From Caulobacteraceae bacterium (GTDB taxonomy: Bacteria > Pseudomonadota > Alphaproteobacteria > Caulobacterales > Caulobacteraceae): a DNA stretch of 28,576 nucleotides. The stretch covers positions 1-28,576 of the forward strand of contig CANGRP010000004.1 of the NCBI GenBank assembly GCA_947456005.1. The letters run 5' to 3'. The translations under genes and the position numbers were made by a program. A model generated the notes under the pieces. That model saw nothing but the letters and a program-made list of their open reading frames with translations, did not search any database and was not told the origin of the DNA. Every line of letters starts with the position of its first letter. Position 1 is the stretch's first letter. Shown piece after piece: positions 1 to 9,876 of the stretch.

Positions 1-217
1 GCACGCCCGCCATGTCGCGGCCATCAAGGAAGATGCGGCCCGCCGTCGGTTCCTCGAAGCCTGCCAGCATGCGCAGCAGGGTGGTCTTGCCGCAGCCCGA
101 CGGACCCAGCAGGCAGAAGAACTCCCCCTCGTCGATGGTGAGGGAGACGTTGTCCACCGCGACCATGCGGCCGAACCGCTTGGTGACGTTCTCGAAGGTG
201 ATGATGGGTTTGCTCAT
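1..217 (-). CDS. potG: Polyamine ABC transporter ATP-binding protein, 3' part missing
   Basis: This is the N-terminal 72 residues of an ABC ATPase that would energise putrescine/spermidine uptake at the inner face of the cytoplasmic membrane; the gene runs off the left window edge. The protein opens MSKPIITFENVTKRFG and contains a Walker A motif GPSGCGKTT at about residues 42-50, followed by LLRMLAGFEEPTAG, typical of the PotA/PotG/MalK-type subfamily. The ATG at 217 has a GAGG Shine-Dalgarno sequence 6 bases upstream that overlaps the stop codon of the preceding permease gene, so translation is probably coupled. It is the last visible gene of a puuA-potF-potH-potI-potG series. The signature motif, Walker B and the C-terminal TOBE domain lie outside the window. 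Whether to call it PotG or PotA depends on substrate, which sequence alone does not settle. Confidence 0.9.
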   Translation of the reverse strand, partial: MSKPIITFENVTKRFGRMVAVDNVSLTIDEGEFFCLLGPSGCGKTTLLRMLAGFEEPTAGRIFLDGRDMAGV

Positions 218-223
218 GGCGCC

Positions 224-1096
224 TCAGGGACGGTCTTTGGGGCGGTCGAGGGCGGCGTGTCCCCCCGCCGTAGAGGCCGGGTCGCCCTGGACCTTCAGGG
301 CGATGGCTGTGAGGACAACGGTCAGGACGATAAGAATTGTTGAGGCGGCGTTGACCTCCGGCGTCACCGAGAAGCGGACCATGGAGTAGACCTTGACCGG
401 GAAGGTCACGGTGTCCGGGCCAGATGTGAAGAAGGTGATCACGAAATCGTCCAGGCTGAGGGTGAAGGCCAGGAAACCGCCGGCGACCAGAGAGGGCGTC
501 ATGTGCGGCAGGATGACGTCCTTCAGGGTGCGCCACTCGCTGGCGCCGAGGTCCCGGGCGGCCTCTTCAAGCTCCCGGTTGAAGCTGGCCATCCTCGCCC
601 GGACCACCACCGCCACGAAGGGGAAGGAGAAGGAGACGTGGGCGATGATGATGGCGCCCAGGTTCATCGGCCAGGGCAGGCCCTGCGGCCAGGGCAGGAC
701 CTTGGCGAAGAAGACCAGCATGGCTACGCCCAGGCAGATCTCCGGCGCCACGATGGGCAGGGCCAGGGCGCCGTCGAAGCCGGTCTTGCCGGGAAAGCGG
801 AACCGCCAGAGGGCCAGGGCGGCCAGAGCGCCGAGGATCAGGCTCAGGAAGGTGGAGACCGCGGCGATGGTGAGGCTGTTGACGAAGGCCTCTATGAGCG
901 AGGCGTTGTTCAGGGCCTTCTCGTAGTACTTCAGGGTGAAGCCCTGCCAGACGATGTTGCGCCGGCTGTCGTTGAAGCTGAACACCATCAGCGCGACCAG
1001 CGGGGCGTAGAGGAAGATGCCGACGCCAGCCAGCCAAAGCTGCAGGGGCCATCGGCGCAGGTATTCCAGGGGACCGGGGGCCGGACGCTTAGCCAT
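224..1096 (-). CDS. potI: Polyamine ABC transporter permease PotI/PotC type
   Basis: Integral membrane permease of 290 residues, the usual size for PotC/PotI. Several hydrophobic segments are visible, beginning with LQLWLAGVGIFLYAPLVAL near residue 20. The binding-protein-dependent transport (EAA) motif appears as ELEEAARDLGASEWRT, the loop that docks onto the ATPase. The motif FNDSRR after the first membrane segment is typical of this subfamily. The ATG at 1096 overlaps the TGA of the upstream permease gene by one base (TGATG), which argues for coupled, equimolar synthesis of the two permeases. It sits between potH and potG in one operon. Putrescine specificity is inferred from the neighbouring puuA-like gene; other polyamines or related cations are possible. 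Confidence 0.92.
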   Translation of the reverse strand: MAKRPAPGPLEYLRRWPLQLWLAGVGIFLYAPLVALMVFSFNDSRRNIVWQGFTLKYYEKALNNASLIEAFVNSLTIAAVSTFLSLILGALAALALWRFRFPGKTGFDGALALPIVAPEICLGVAMLVFFAKVLPWPQGLPWPMNLGAIIIAHVSFSFPFVAVVVRARMASFNRELEEAARDLGASEWRTLKDVILPHMTPSLVAGGFLAFTLSLDDFVITFFTSGPDTVTFPVKVYSMVRFSVTPEVNAASTILIVLTVVLTAIALKVQGDPASTAGGHAALDRPKDRP

Positions 1097-2001
1097 CAGG
1101 CCGGCTCCCGCCGACGCCGCGAGAGCATCGCCTGCAGGGCGATGGCGATGAAGGTCATGTACATGAGCAGGAAGGAAAGGGCCGCGCCGAAGGGCCAGTC
1201 ATTGGCCCGCTTGAACTGGCGCTCGATGATGTTGGCGATCATCTGGCTGTCCGGTCCGCCCAGCAGGTCTGGCGTCAGGTAGGAGCCCAGGGCGGGAATG
1301 AAGGTGATGACCACGCCGGACGCGATGCCCGGCAGGGCCAGGGGCGCGACTATGGTCAGCAGGGTGCGAAGATGCCCGGCGCCCAGGTCGAGGCTGGCCT
1401 CGATGAGCGAGGTGTCCAGCCGGTCCAGGGCCGAGTAGAGCGGCAGGACCATGAAGGGCAGGTGGACGTAAACCAGCCCCAGCACGACGGCGAAGTTGTT
1501 GTGCAGGAGCTCCAGGGGCTGGAAGGGCCCCAGACTCCCTACGCCAAGCACGCCCACCACCGCGTCCAGTCCGTTCCAGAGCCACTCCAGCGACTGGTTC
1601 ACATACCCCTCGGTCCTGAGGACGGCGATCAGTGCGTAGGTCCGGATCAGAAGGTTGGTCCAGAAGGGCAACATGACGGCCAGGAGCAGCCAGGTCTTGG
1701 CCTTCGCCGGGGCGAAGGTGATGGCGAGGGCGACCGGGAAGCCGATCACCAGACAGATCAGGGTCGTCAGCCCGGCGATGCCGACCGACTTGACGAAGAT
1801 CTTCAGGTAGAGCGGGTCGAAGGCCCTGAGATAGTTCGAGAAGGTCCCCGTCAAGGCGATCTCGGTCAGGCCCCGGTTCTCGCCGAAGGAATAGAGCCAG
1901 ACGATCCCCATGGGGACCATGAAGAAGAGGACCAGCCAGAACAGCGGCGGGCCCAGGACAGCGCTGAACAGGCCCTTCGCCGACTTCCAGTGCTGTTCCA
2001 T
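1096..2001 (-). CDS. potH: Polyamine ABC transporter permease PotH/PotB type
   Basis: First permease of the polyamine importer, 301 residues, with six or so hydrophobic segments starting at LFSAVLGPPLFWLVLFFMV near the N-terminus. The EAA loop reads LIEASLDLGAGHLRTL, and GSYLTPDLLGGPDSQMI is a hallmark of PotB/PotH proteins. I chose the ATG at 2001 rather than the TTG one codon upstream because a GGAG Shine-Dalgarno sequence lies 7 bases before the ATG. It starts 20 bases after the binding-protein gene and overlaps potI by one base, so the genes are almost surely cotranscribed. PotH and PotI would form the heterodimeric channel. Confidence 0.92.
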   Translation of the reverse strand: MEQHWKSAKGLFSAVLGPPLFWLVLFFMVPMGIVWLYSFGENRGLTEIALTGTFSNYLRAFDPLYLKIFVKSVGIAGLTTLICLVIGFPVALAITFAPAKAKTWLLLAVMLPFWTNLLIRTYALIAVLRTEGYVNQSLEWLWNGLDAVVGVLGVGSLGPFQPLELLHNNFAVVLGLVYVHLPFMVLPLYSALDRLDTSLIEASLDLGAGHLRTLLTIVAPLALPGIASGVVITFIPALGSYLTPDLLGGPDSQMIANIIERQFKRANDWPFGAALSFLLMYMTFIAIALQAMLSRRRREPA

Positions 2002-2021
2002 CAAGGGACTCCGGCGTCAGG

Positions 2022-3116
2022 TCAGGCGGCGCGCACCCGGGTCACGACTTCCTCGTAGAGGCTGGCCTTCGCCGCCCCCTCGAAGGCGCCGTACTCGCAC
2101 TTGGCCATGACGTCGGCGGGCGGGAAGATGGCGGGGTTGTTGCGGTAGCTCTCCGGCATCAGGGCCTTCGCCGCCGCGTTCGGGGTCGGGTAGAGGATGG
2201 TCTCGCTGATCTTCTTCCCGGCCTCGGCGTCGAGGAGGTAGTTGATGAAGGCATGCGCGTTGTTCGGGCGCGGCGCCCCCACCGGGATGCAGAGGTTATC
2301 GGAGTTGATCAGGCTACCCTCCTTGGGCACGACGAAGCCGATATCCGGGTCCTCGGTCATGATCTGGGCGATGTCGCCGTTGTACTCCAGGACCAGGTCG
2401 ACCTCGCCGGACAGGAGCATGTCCTGGCCATTGTCCTCATGGAAGGCCTTCACGAAGGGCTTCTGGCGGATCAGCATCTTCTCGATCTCAGCGATCATCT
2501 CGGGCGGGATGTTGTTGACCGAGTGACCCTTGTACTTGGCGGCCAGCCGGATCAGGTCCGCGGACTCCGACAGGAGGGCGATCTTGCCCTTGTAGGCGTC
2601 GGAGTCGAACAGCCATTTCCAGCTGTCCGGAACCCCCTTCACCTTACTCTTGCGGTACCCGATGCCGAGGACCAGCCAGGTGTAGGGGGCCGACATCTTC
2701 CGGCTGGGGTCATAGTCCGGGTTCATGAAGCTGGGGTCGATGTTCTTCAGGTTCGGGATCTTCGAATGATCGAGGGCCTGGATCAGCTTGGCCTCGGTCA
2801 TGCGGCTGACGAACTCGTTGGAGGGGACAATGACGTCGAAGCCCGGGTTGCCCGCCTTGAGCTTGGCGAACAACTCATCGTTGGTGGCGAAGAGGCTCAT
2901 GTTCACGTCGACGCCGTTGGCGGCCTTGAAGTCGGCCAGGGTCGTCTCGCCGATGTAGGTGTCCCAGTTGTAGAAGTTCAGCTTGGGTTCCTCGCCGCCG
3001 CTGGCGGGTGCGGCGCCGGGCTGAGAGCAGGCGCTGAACGAGACCCCAATGGCGGCGGCGCCAAAGGCGGTCAGCAGGCTACGGCGGGACGCGCCGCGTC
3101 CGGAAAGCATCGACAT
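2022..3116 (-). CDS. potF: Polyamine-binding lipoprotein (PotF/PotD family)
   Basis: Extracytoplasmic solute-binding protein of 364 residues that would capture putrescine or spermidine and deliver it to PotHI. The mature part begins LNFYNWDTYIGETTLADFK, very close to PotD/PotF proteins, and VIVPSNEFVSRM and SADLIRLA are typical of the family. The N-terminus holds a twin-arginine-like stretch (SRRSLL, residues 10-15), a hydrophobic core and a lipobox-like FSAC ending at Cys30, suggesting export, possibly by Tat, and lipid anchoring. I set the start at 3116, not at the upstream in-frame codon at 3167, because GGAGAG lies 9 bases before this ATG and the signal peptide then begins in the right place. 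It follows the puuA-like gene by 93 bases. Confidence 0.92.
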   Translation of the reverse strand: MSMLSGRGASRRSLLTAFGAAAIGVSFSACSQPGAAPASGGEEPKLNFYNWDTYIGETTLADFKAANGVDVNMSLFATNDELFAKLKAGNPGFDVIVPSNEFVSRMTEAKLIQALDHSKIPNLKNIDPSFMNPDYDPSRKMSAPYTWLVLGIGYRKSKVKGVPDSWKWLFDSDAYKGKIALLSESADLIRLAAKYKGHSVNNIPPEMIAEIEKMLIRQKPFVKAFHEDNGQDMLLSGEVDLVLEYNGDIAQIMTEDPDIGFVVPKEGSLINSDNLCIPVGAPRPNNAHAFINYLLDAEAGKKISETILYPTPNAAAKALMPESYRNNPAIFPPADVMAKCEYGAFEGAAKASLYEEVVTRVRAA

Positions 3117-3171
3117 CGGGAAAGTCTCTCCAGGGGCTGGTTTCTCCCGGGAGGATGACGGCGCCAATGCG

Positions 3172-3187
3172 TCGGGATCAATCCCGA
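3172..3187. repeat. Small inverted repeat between puuA and potF
   Basis: A perfect 7-base dyad, TCGGGAT and ATCCCGA separated by two bases, lies in the 93-base gap between the puuA-like gene and potF. In RNA it would form a short hairpin with a four-base loop. No T-tract follows on either strand, so it is not a convincing terminator. It could be an mRNA processing or stability element, or an operator within the operon. Confidence 0.4.
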
Positions 3188-3209
3188 AAGCGTCGGAGAC
3201 TGTGCGGAT

Positions 3210-4595
3210 TCAGGCGTTGCCCAGATACCAGTCATAGTCGAGGGCGGTGACGACGGCTCCGAAGCGGTCCTGCTCCGTGCGCTTGACCGACGTGAACATG
3301 TCGACAAAGCGCGGACCGAGATAGTCCCGCAGCACGTCGGACCGCTCGAACAGGTCGACGGCCCCCACCCAGTCGGTCGGCAGGCGCACACCGTCACGGG
3401 CCGCAGCCGCGTAGCCGTCGCCCTCCACCGCCGGCCCAGGGTCCAGCCGGTTCACGATCCCGTGGTGAGCCGCCGCCAGCAGGGCGGCGAGGACCAGGTG
3501 GGGGTGGGCGTCGGCGCCGGCCACGCGGTGTTCCACGTGTCGGGTGACGGGCGGCCCGGCCGGGACGCGAAGGGAGACCGTGCGGTTGTTCACCCCCCAG
3601 GTCGGCGCCACGGGAGCGTAGGAATTGGCCCGGAAGCGCCTGTAGCTGTTGGCGTTGGGCGCCAGGATCGCCATGCAGTCGCCCATCAGGGCCTTCATGC
3701 CCCCGATGGCGTAGCGGAGCAGGTCCGAGCCCTCCGGCCGGTCGTCGGCGCATAGGTTGGCGCCCGAGGCGTCGGCGAAGCTGACATGGACATGGAAGCC
3801 GCTGCCCGCCCGGTCAGCCCAGGGCTTGGCCATGAAGGTGGCCTCGCAGCCATGGCGCGGCGCGATGCCCTTCACCGCCCGCTTGTATCGGACAGCGTCA
3901 TCGGCGGCGGCCATGGCGTCCGGTTTGTGATGCAGGGTCAGCTCCACCTGGGCCGGGGCGAACTCGGAGATCGCTCCCTCGAGGGGCAGGCCCATGATGT
4001 CCGCCGTGTCCCAGAGCTCACGCAGGAAGGGCGCATGGTCCTCCAGTTCCGGGAGGCCGTAGACCTGGATGCCTTCGGGCCGGCGCCCGGTGCGGACCGA
4101 GCGCGCCGGCAGGACCTCTCCGTTCGGGCCCCTGGCCATGTCGACCAGGTAGAATTCCAGCTCGCAGGCGGCCACGGGAGTCAGGCCGTCGGCGGCGTAG
4201 CGGTCCAGCACCCGGCGCAGGACATGGCGGGGGTCGAGGTCGTTGGGAGCGCCGTCCAGCTCGTACATGGACAGCATGACCTGAGCGACGTCCGGACCCA
4301 GCCAGGGGGCCAGGGTCAGGGTCCCGGGCACGGGTCGAGCGCGACGGTCGGCGTCTCCGTCCTCCCAGACCAGGCCGGTGTCCTCGCAGTCGGCGCCCTG
4401 GGTGTCGACCACCAGGATGGAACCCGGGAGGAAGCGCCCATAGTCGTAGACCGCGGGGAGCTCATCGATCCGCAGGCGTTTGCCGCGAGGCACGCCGGTC
4501 AGGCCCGTGAAGACGACTTCGACGAACCGGACCTCGGGATGGGCGGTCATGAACGCCCGGCATTCCTCGGGACCGGCGACAGGATTGGCGGGCAT
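3210..4595 (-). CDS. puuA: Gamma-glutamylputrescine synthetase-like (glutamine synthetase family)
   Basis: Cytoplasmic ATP-dependent ligase of 461 residues in the glutamine synthetase superfamily, expected to join glutamate to putrescine as the first step of the Puu pathway. Glutamine-synthetase hallmarks are present in order: ELEFYLV (metal-binding Glu), SEFAPAQVELT, GSGFHVHVS with its ATP/metal-site His, NSYRRF, and NNRTVSLRVP followed by EHRVAGADAHPHLVLAALL. The absence of an adenylylation-site Tyr segment like that of GlnA, together with its position directly before a polyamine importer, favours PuuA over a true glutamine synthetase. The ATG at 4595 has GAGG 8 bases upstream. It is the first gene of the polyamine operon; 74 bases separate it from the membrane-protein gene before it, with no terminator seen there. 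Other gamma-glutamyl-amine ligases of the same family remain possible. Confidence 0.85.
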   Translation of the reverse strand: MPANPVAGPEECRAFMTAHPEVRFVEVVFTGLTGVPRGKRLRIDELPAVYDYGRFLPGSILVVDTQGADCEDTGLVWEDGDADRRARPVPGTLTLAPWLGPDVAQVMLSMYELDGAPNDLDPRHVLRRVLDRYAADGLTPVAACELEFYLVDMARGPNGEVLPARSVRTGRRPEGIQVYGLPELEDHAPFLRELWDTADIMGLPLEGAISEFAPAQVELTLHHKPDAMAAADDAVRYKRAVKGIAPRHGCEATFMAKPWADRAGSGFHVHVSFADASGANLCADDRPEGSDLLRYAIGGMKALMGDCMAILAPNANSYRRFRANSYAPVAPTWGVNNRTVSLRVPAGPPVTRHVEHRVAGADAHPHLVLAALLAAAHHGIVNRLDPGPAVEGDGYAAAARDGVRLPTDWVGAVDLFERSDVLRDYLGPRFVDMFTSVKRTEQDRFGAVVTALDYDWYLGNA

Positions 4596-4669
4596 GGACG
4601 AAACCTCGGATCAGATGTCTCGGGCTCCTTTGCCACGCCAGGTCCGGTGCGCCAACCGCCGGCGGCAGG

Positions 4670-5452
4670 TCAGGAGGGCGGGGATCTTTCCATGGCGATC
4701 ACCTGAGCAACCCGCTCCATGGGCGCCTGGGAGGTGGTGATCAGACCTGTCGCGCCATTGTCCATGTCGCTGATCAGGCTGAGTGCAAGGCCCACAAGCA
4801 AGAACATGCCGCTGGTGGAGATGAAGTGCCGGGACCCCGTCGCCGCCAGGGTCAGGCCCACCAGGAGGGCGGATCCCAGGGCGAAGACATGGACGCTGCG
4901 CATAATGCGCTGGGGGATTCGGGCGTCATTGGCGGCAAGTCGGCGCTCGGCGTCATCGAACATCTCGTTGGTGGCATTGAGAAGCGAGACGGAGATCCGT
5001 TGGCCCGCCGGGGTATCGAGGGCCTGGTCGGTGACCTCCCAGATCGCGGACTGGAGTTGGGCGGTCCGCTGTTGCACCGCCGCGAGGGCGGCGGGATCCG
5101 CCCGGTCGGTGCTGAATTCCAGTCGGACGCGGACATAGTCGTGCATCAAGGCGTTCAGCCGATCACGCTGGGGGTTCTCGAGCAGCTGATGGCGAAGGTG
5201 GGTCGTGGAGATCGCGGTCGCTTCGGCGGTGACGAGGTCCCTGCGAAGCTCAAAGTTCGAGTGGGCGATGCTGAAGGTGAAGGCGATCAGGAGGGCCAGG
5301 AGGGTCAGGGCGGTGGACATGACGAAATCCGAGCCTTCGCCGCCCGGCAGGCGACGCCACTTTCGGAACCGCAGGTAGGACCTGTAGCCGACCTCCATCG
5401 TCAGGATCAGGGCGACGGAGTATCCGAGCCAGGACAGGGTGGCGTTGAACAT
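4670..5452 (-). CDS. DUF4239-type (bestrophin-like) membrane protein
   Basis: Membrane protein of 260 residues without known biochemical function. Two hydrophobic segments lie near the N-terminus (about residues 6-22 and 40-60), then a long polar, alpha-helical region rich in Arg, Glu and Gln, then two further hydrophobic segments near residues 180-225 (FALGSALLVGLTLAATG and FLLVGLALSLISDMD). That 2+2 layout with a helical middle fits the DUF4239 / bestrophin-like family. I set the start at 5452 because GGAGGAG sits 7 bases upstream; the longer open frame upstream overlaps thiC and is Arg-rich shadow. It begins 23 bases after thiC on the same strand, so it may be cotranscribed with thiC under the TPP riboswitch. 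Family assignment is from overall pattern, not from a search. Confidence 0.7.
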   Translation of the reverse strand: MFNATLSWLGYSVALILTMEVGYRSYLRFRKWRRLPGGEGSDFVMSTALTLLALLIAFTFSIAHSNFELRRDLVTAEATAISTTHLRHQLLENPQRDRLNALMHDYVRVRLEFSTDRADPAALAAVQQRTAQLQSAIWEVTDQALDTPAGQRISVSLLNATNEMFDDAERRLAANDARIPQRIMRSVHVFALGSALLVGLTLAATGSRHFISTSGMFLLVGLALSLISDMDNGATGLITTSQAPMERVAQVIAMERSPPS

Positions 5453-5475
5453 CGGCGTACTCCTCCGGGCCCACT

Positions 5476-7311
<1,836 letters not shown>

Positions 7312-7364
7312 CGGCGCTCTCCGCATGCAGGGGGGCGACGGCGCGGGCAAGCGTTGTCGAGGCG

Positions 7365-7452
7365 CCTTTCCCTTCGCCGGCATGACCCGGATCAGGTTCT
7401 GCGGGTCGCGGGCTCACCCGCCTCTCAGCCGCCTGAGCGCGGCTCCCCGAGG
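7365..7452 (-). promoter_or_regulatory. TPP riboswitch (THI element) in the thiC leader
   Basis: Read on the minus strand, the leader shows the standard TPP aptamer blocks in order: CTCGGGGAGCC, then GGCTGAGAGGCGGGT, then GACCCGCAGAACCTGATC, and CCGGGTCATGCCGGCGAAGGG. The aptamer ends about 55 bases before the thiC ATG. There is no obvious T-tract terminator after it, so control is more likely at translation initiation, by masking the GGAG before thiC, than by transcription termination. That mechanism is an inference. Confidence 0.95.
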
Positions 7453-7490
7453 ACGTCTGGACCCTAGGTTGGATTCCCCTTCTTGGAAAG

Positions 7491-7522
7491 GAAAAGGGCG
7501 GCCGCCGGAAAGGCGACCGCCC
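7491..7522 (-). terminator. Rho-independent terminator after the PQQ dehydrogenase gene
   Basis: On the minus strand, 25 bases after the stop codon of the PQQ dehydrogenase gene, GGGCGGTCGCC and GGCGGCCGCCC form an 11-bp stem with one mismatch around a TTTCC loop, followed at once by TTTTCCTTTCC. It separates the dehydrogenase from the thiC riboswitch transcript. Confidence 0.8.
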
Positions 7523-7547
7523 CAGGTTCCAGGTCCTGCAGGACCGG

Positions 7548-9674
7548 TCAGCCGCGCGGGGCGGCCGGGGCGGCGACGGCCGTCCGGGTCTGCGACTTCT
7601 TGGATTCGGTCAGGATGTAGGCGCGGAGGTCCTCAACTTCCTTTTCGTTCAGGAAGCGCGAGAAGCTCGCCATGCCGCGGCTGGCCAGGGCGCCGTCGAG
7701 CATCACGGACTTGAAGCTGTCAGCGGTGAGCAGCATCTGCGACTTCTTCAGGTCGGGAAGGTAGGTCCCCGAAACGCTGGGGCCATGACAGACCTGGCAG
7801 TTCTCATGATAGAGCGCGAAGCCGCTCTTCACGTCGCCCTTGCCGGCGACGACCTGGGTGAGGTCCAGCGGCGGGATTTCAGGGATCACATAGGCCTTGG
7901 CCGTGGCCTTGCCGCCCAGCTTGAAGACCATGAGCCGGCCCGGCAGACGCGGACGATCCTTCAGCATGATGGACGCCGAGGTCGCCGCGGCCCCGCCGTA
8001 ACCCACCATGAGGGCGACATACTGCTCACCGTCGAGCTCGTAGGTGGACGGGGCCGCGACAATGCCGTTGCCGGTGTCCAGGCTCCAGAGCTTCTTGCCG
8101 GTGGCCGCCTCATAGGCGACGAAGTCGCCCTCGCCCGCGCCCTGGAAGACGAGACCGCCGGCCGTCGACAGGAGGCCGCCATTCCAGAAGAAGGGACGTT
8201 CAATTGTCCAGCGCGCCTTTCCAGCGACGGGGTCCCAGGCGATCAGCTGGCCCTTGTACAGGGCCTTGATCGCCTTCAGCTGCGCGGCGTCGTCAGGAAG
8301 GGCGTTGGCGAGGAAGTCGGTGCCCAGGTTCCAGGCGCCGGGCCGATACTTGAAGTCCTTCACCCGGGTGTAGGCAAAGGGCGCCGTATGGGCCGGAATG
8401 TAGACAAGGCCTTCCTTCGGATTGAACGCCATGGGATGCCAGTTGTGGGCGCCCAGCGGGCCCGGCAGCGCCATGGCGGGCGCGTTCTCGTACCGCGCGC
8501 CTTCCACCTCGATTGGCCGTCCGGTCTTCAGGTCGACCCCCTTGGCCCAGGTGACGGGCGCGTAAGGCGTGGCCGAGATCAGCTGACCGGTCGCGCGGTC
8601 GATGACATAGAAGAAGCCGTTCTTCGGCGCCTGCATGAGGACCTTGCGCGGCTGCCCGCCGACCGTGATGTCGGCCAGGATCATGTGCTGGGTGGCTGTG
8701 TAGTCCCAGCTTTCACCCGGGGTCGTCTGATAGTGCCAGACGTACTCGCCTGTGTCGGGCCTCAGGGCCAGGATGGACGAAACGAAGAGGTTGTCGCCCT
8801 TGCCGTCAGAACGCTCCTGGTGGTTCCAGGGCGTCCCGTTGCCAACGCCGAGGTAAACAATGTCCAGGGCCGGATCGTAGGCCATGGAATCCCAGATGGT
8901 CCCGCCGCCGCCGGTCTTCTTCCAGGTCTCTCCGAACCAGGTTCCCGCGGCCTTCTCGGCCATGATCTTGTCGGAGGCCGCACCATCGGGCTTACCGTCC
9001 GGATTGGGGGCCGTATAGAAGCGCCAGACCATCTTGCCGGTGTCGGCGTCATAGGCTGAGACATAGCCGCGAACGCCGTACTCGGCTCCGCCATTCCCGA
9101 TCAGCACCTTGTCCTTCACGATGCGCGGGGCGCCCGTGATGGTGTAGGGGCGGGAGGTGTCAGTGGTCTGGACGGTCCAGGCGGGCTTCCCGGTCTCCGC
9201 ATCCAGAGCGATGAGTCTGCCGTCGAGGGCGCCGAAGTAGACCTTGCCCTTCCAGACGGCGACGCCCCGGTTCACGACGTCGCAGCAGGCGTCCATTCCC
9301 TTGGATCCGTCAACCTTGGGATCGTACGACCACTTCACGGCTCCGGTGCGCGCATCGAAGGCGTAGACCTTGGACCAGGCGGTGGTGGTGTAGAGGACGC
9401 CGTCGACCATGACGGGCGTCGCCTCCTGGCCGCGGTCCGTGTCGAACTCGTGGTACCAGGCCAGGCCGAGGTCCTTCACGTTCGAGATGTTGATCTTGTC
9501 GAGGGGGCTGTAGCGCTGCTCGTCATAGGTCCGGCCCACCGCCAGCCATTCGCCGTTGGCGCTGGCCGCGGAGAGCCGCTCTCCGTCCACGCGTCCCGCC
9601 TTGCCTCCGGCCTGGCTGCAGGCCGCCAGCAGGACGGCCAAGGCGAATACTCCCACAAGGCGCTGAAGCGTCAT
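7548..9674 (-). CDS. PQQ-dependent quinohemoprotein alcohol dehydrogenase, lipoprotein-type signal
   Basis: Extracytoplasmic oxidase of alcohols or related substrates, 708 residues. It has an eight-bladed quinoprotein propeller followed by a C-terminal cytochrome c domain, the layout of type II quinohemoprotein alcohol dehydrogenases. The adjacent Cys130-Cys131 pair (DACCDVV) is the vicinal disulfide over PQQ; GESWDYTA carries the expected catalytic Asp. Heme is bound by CQVCH (626-630), with Met668 in RGMASF as likely axial ligand. The N-terminus has a hydrophobic core ending in LLAAC (Cys19), a lipobox, so the protein may be lipid-anchored rather than freely periplasmic. The start at 9674 is favoured over the adjacent ATG at 9677 because GGAGG lies 5 bases before it; the long upstream frame overlaps the divergent regulator gene and is not coding. 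Electrons would pass from PQQ through heme to the respiratory chain. The substrate cannot be read from sequence. Confidence 0.92.
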   Translation of the reverse strand: MTLQRLVGVFALAVLLAACSQAGGKAGRVDGERLSAASANGEWLAVGRTYDEQRYSPLDKINISNVKDLGLAWYHEFDTDRGQEATPVMVDGVLYTTTAWSKVYAFDARTGAVKWSYDPKVDGSKGMDACCDVVNRGVAVWKGKVYFGALDGRLIALDAETGKPAWTVQTTDTSRPYTITGAPRIVKDKVLIGNGGAEYGVRGYVSAYDADTGKMVWRFYTAPNPDGKPDGAASDKIMAEKAAGTWFGETWKKTGGGGTIWDSMAYDPALDIVYLGVGNGTPWNHQERSDGKGDNLFVSSILALRPDTGEYVWHYQTTPGESWDYTATQHMILADITVGGQPRKVLMQAPKNGFFYVIDRATGQLISATPYAPVTWAKGVDLKTGRPIEVEGARYENAPAMALPGPLGAHNWHPMAFNPKEGLVYIPAHTAPFAYTRVKDFKYRPGAWNLGTDFLANALPDDAAQLKAIKALYKGQLIAWDPVAGKARWTIERPFFWNGGLLSTAGGLVFQGAGEGDFVAYEAATGKKLWSLDTGNGIVAAPSTYELDGEQYVALMVGYGGAAATSASIMLKDRPRLPGRLMVFKLGGKATAKAYVIPEIPPLDLTQVVAGKGDVKSGFALYHENCQVCHGPSVSGTYLPDLKKSQMLLTADSFKSVMLDGALASRGMASFSRFLNEKEVEDLRAYILTESKKSQTRTAVAAPAAPRG

Positions 9675-9735
9675 CATTTCCTCCCCCGGACGCCCTGTCT
9701 GGGCATGGCCGGAGTATGCCCAGCTGGAGCCGAAC

Positions 9736-9763
9736 GGCAAGTCGTGACGTTGCGTCACTTGCC
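9736..9763. repeat. Imperfect dyad in the divergent promoter region
   Basis: GGCAAG and CTTGCC enclose an inner TGAC/GTCA pair around GTTGC, with a three-base bulge (TCG) on the left arm. It lies in the 202 bases between the PQQ dehydrogenase and the TacA-like gene. It looks like a binding site for a dimeric regulator and could serve either gene. A weak minus-strand promoter-like pair, TTGCCG and ATACTC spaced 17 bases, overlaps its left arm. Confidence 0.4.
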
Positions 9764-9876
9764 TTGGGCGCAAGCCTCGTGCTCTTGGACTGGAAACTTG
9801 GCCTTTACCCGGCCCTGCAATGCTCTCGGGCGGTGCGGGCCTGGACGCCAGTCGAAAACCCGGGGGAAGCCGGTCC

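Noticed and set aside
7312..7547. Extra small gene in the thiC leader
   Set aside because: The open frames there lie within the TPP aptamer and terminator and have no ribosome site or family match.
9678..9876. Sigma-54 promoter or full CtrA box before the TacA-like gene
   Set aside because: I looked for TGGCAC-N5-TTGC and TTAA-N7-TTAA and found neither; TGGAAACTTGG is too far from consensus.
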